Below, one piece after another: positions 63,901 through 64,000 of a stretch of DNA of 64,000 nt. The DNA lies in the NCBI GenBank assembly GCA_028284905.1, contig JANQQU010000085.1, forward strand, positions 236,599 to 300,598, written 5' to 3'. The notes beneath the pieces were generated by a model. The model was not told the DNA's origin. It made no database searches and saw only the letters and a program-made list of their open reading frames with translations. The DNA comes from Calditrichia bacterium (GTDB lineage Bacteria; Calditrichota; Calditrichia; RBG-13-44-9; J075). How positions within the stretch are numbered: the first letter of the stretch is position 1; each line of letters begins with the position of its first letter. The position numbers and the translations under genes were made by a program.

Positions 63901-64000
63901 CGGGGCAGCAGGCACTGTACCGGTGCCCTGGATGGTAAAGTTATAGGGATTTTCATCGCTGTCGTCATTGGCAATACTGACCGTCGCTTTCCGCAAACCG
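60943..64000 (-). CDS. Large secreted protein with seven YVTN blades, Ig-like anchor repeats and sorting domain (5' end outside window)
   Basis: At least 1018 residues, open to the right edge, so the N-terminus and signal lie outside. Visible order: part of one choice-of-anchor-type Ig-like domain, a second full copy of about 132 residues (MDVQGGDPLISISDGDD...NFTIQGTGT), a seven-blade YVTN/NHL-type propeller (unit ...SVSVIDVASNTVSTTIDVG), a third Ig-like copy, a helical region of about 300 residues with coiled-coil features (PSDRSKLEIAGEKMSKAIQ, LDEDAIDDLQDAMEDMDD), and a sorting domain NYPNPFNPSTTIQFSL. The likely role is a cell-surface adhesin or scaffold. Terminator at 60883. Confidence 0.85.
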   Translation of the reverse strand, partial: GLRKATVSIANDDSDENPYNFTIQGTGTVPAAPEMDVQGGDPLISISDGDDTPETADSTDFGDADINSGVVSHSFTIVNSGDAALNLSGSPLVVIAGDHPDDFTVTQAPGSNPVAASGGTSTFIIAFDPSASGLRKATVSIANDDSDENPYNFTIQGTGTEQTTPGQYIAYVANLISNSVSVIDVASNTVSATIDVGSNPSAVAFTPDGTSAYVTNSGSNSVSVIDVASNIVSTTIDIGSNPLVVAVTPDGTSAYVTSSNSVSVIDVASNTVSTTIDVGINPGAVAVTPDGTSAYVTSSSSVSVIDVASNTVSTTIDFGSYPSAVAFTPDGTSAYVANLSLSSVSVIDVASNTVSTTIDVGSFPFGVAVTPDGTSAYVTNSGSRSVSVIDVASNTVSTTIDVGINPLAVAVTPDGTSAYVTNSSSNSISVIDVASNTVSNDEIQVGNFPRSIAILGNGSITPPAVPEMDVQGGDPLLSIASGDDDPQAADSTLFGDVDVDGGVVSHTFTIENSSDGDLLLSGTPIVKIEGLNASDFSVTDQPDATIAPNSSSTFTIAFDPAGEGIRTATVMIENNDGDENPYTFAIRGSGVLAAAAAEADTALQEVNFLLTDPTISPSDRSKLEIAGEKMSKAIQALVDKLNIQALKELADAQGSMKEISSESVRKIKSRGHKVGKKAVDASKSRAVALLNTLGGSLAKGANPSSTIAALIEDAVALIVDADEEFADDRPDLAIRRLESAYKKLSEAIAIAEAILAGRAAALSVNDSKDIIQSLIDFSFGLDEDAIDDLQDAMEDMDDAISEFNDGEIRDGYNDLRNAVGKLEDALDNGAATIFIIDEVLALARGLAANHILKADFYIADEEVAERVADANERMAAALNLIADENYDQAMKKYRDAYRDARIALEHGTGLRKDASDETDEFVGVVPEVFALEQNYPNPFNPSTTIQFSLPEAASVTLEIYNIAGQLVNTLVSENLGAGYHNVVWDGQSSNGVQVSSGIYFYQITAGDFQQANKMILLK
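62690..63490 (-). repeat. Seven in-frame 120/126-bp repeats encoding YVTN blades
   Basis: The block ACATACGCCGATGTACCATC recurs at 62741, 62867, 62993, 63113, 63233 and 63359, i.e. with periods 126, 126, 120, 120 and 126 bases, plus a divergent unit at the 5' end of the gene segment (about 63484). All spacings are multiples of three, so the frame is preserved; the shorter units lack two residues in the loop before SVSVIDV. Near-identity at DNA level suggests recent expansion or ongoing homogenisation. Confidence 0.9.
63531..64000 (-). repeat. Direct repeat of about 396 bp encoding tandem Ig-like domains
   Basis: The block starting CCTGGATGGTAAAGTTATAG occurs at 63531 and again at 63927, 396 bases (132 codons) apart, and stays identical or nearly so to the window edge. 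It encodes the C-terminal part of consecutive choice-of-anchor-type Ig-like domains (LRKATVSIANDDSDENPYNF). More copies may lie outside the window. Confidence 0.8.

Overview
The window comes from a Gram-negative bacterium with an outer membrane. It has two TonB-dependent receptors, one with an N-terminal carboxypeptidase-regulatory-like domain, and seven secreted proteins ending in the 'YPNPFN' type of C-terminal domain that directs type IX-like secretion. That combination suggests the FCB superphylum outside classical Bacteroidetes (Calditrichota, KSB1, Ignavibacteriota or Marinimicrobia-like). The exact phylum cannot be fixed by reading alone. No rRNA, tRNA, phage, insertion sequence or CRISPR array was recognised.

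Region 1 (1-13222, + strand) runs: end of a TonB-dependent receptor, fold-type III PLP decarboxylase, SAM methyltransferase, ATP-grasp ligase, PQQ-type beta-propeller with two inserted membrane helices, second ATP-grasp ligase of identical length, membrane-anchored bicupin, complete tripartite tricarboxylate transporter (tctC-A-B) and a polysaccharide-type flippase. The gene set looks like synthesis, processing and transport of a small amino-acid-derived or envelope-linked compound. I do not recognise the product, and this is the best candidate here for an undescribed system.

Region 2 (13437-19971, + strand) is a compact set for [NiFe]-hydrogenase maturation: a nickel-permease-like protein followed by hypA-B-F-C-D-E, with overlapping or nearly touching genes. 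No hydrogenase structural gene is present.

Region 3 (20044-36052, - strand) is a xylan/xylose utilisation locus: xylose isomerase, two GH26-like secreted glycosidases, LacI-type regulator, GPH-family symporter, GH43 beta-xylosidase, GH120-like beta-helix xylosidase, a secreted beta-helix protein and a large TonB-dependent receptor. SusD is absent.

Region 4 (36497-50261, mixed strands) is a sugar/sugar-acid metabolism neighbourhood: PhyH-like dioxygenase, two Gfo/Idh/MocA oxidoreductases, sugar-porter MFS transporter, ROK kinase lacking the usual zinc motif, lipoprotein serine hydrolase, two D-2-hydroxyacid dehydrogenases, phosphosugar isomerase-type SIS protein, HpcH/HpaI aldolase and 6-phosphogluconolactonase. 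A few general genes are interspersed (YdeI-like, GNAT, a small coiled-coil membrane protein). A perfect LacI-type palindrome upstream of the TonB receptor recurs in near-identical form upstream of the sugar porter.

Region 5 (50971-64000) encodes secreted proteins: an arylsulfotransferase-like enzyme, three tandem paralogues each with 14 about 50-residue propeller repeats, and a large protein (running off the window) with a seven-blade YVTN propeller whose blades are almost identical at DNA level.

Intergenic DNA is rich in dispersed palindromic elements of at least five different kinds. One is a 25-bp tandem array with an inverted tail that occurs twice, 10 kb apart.
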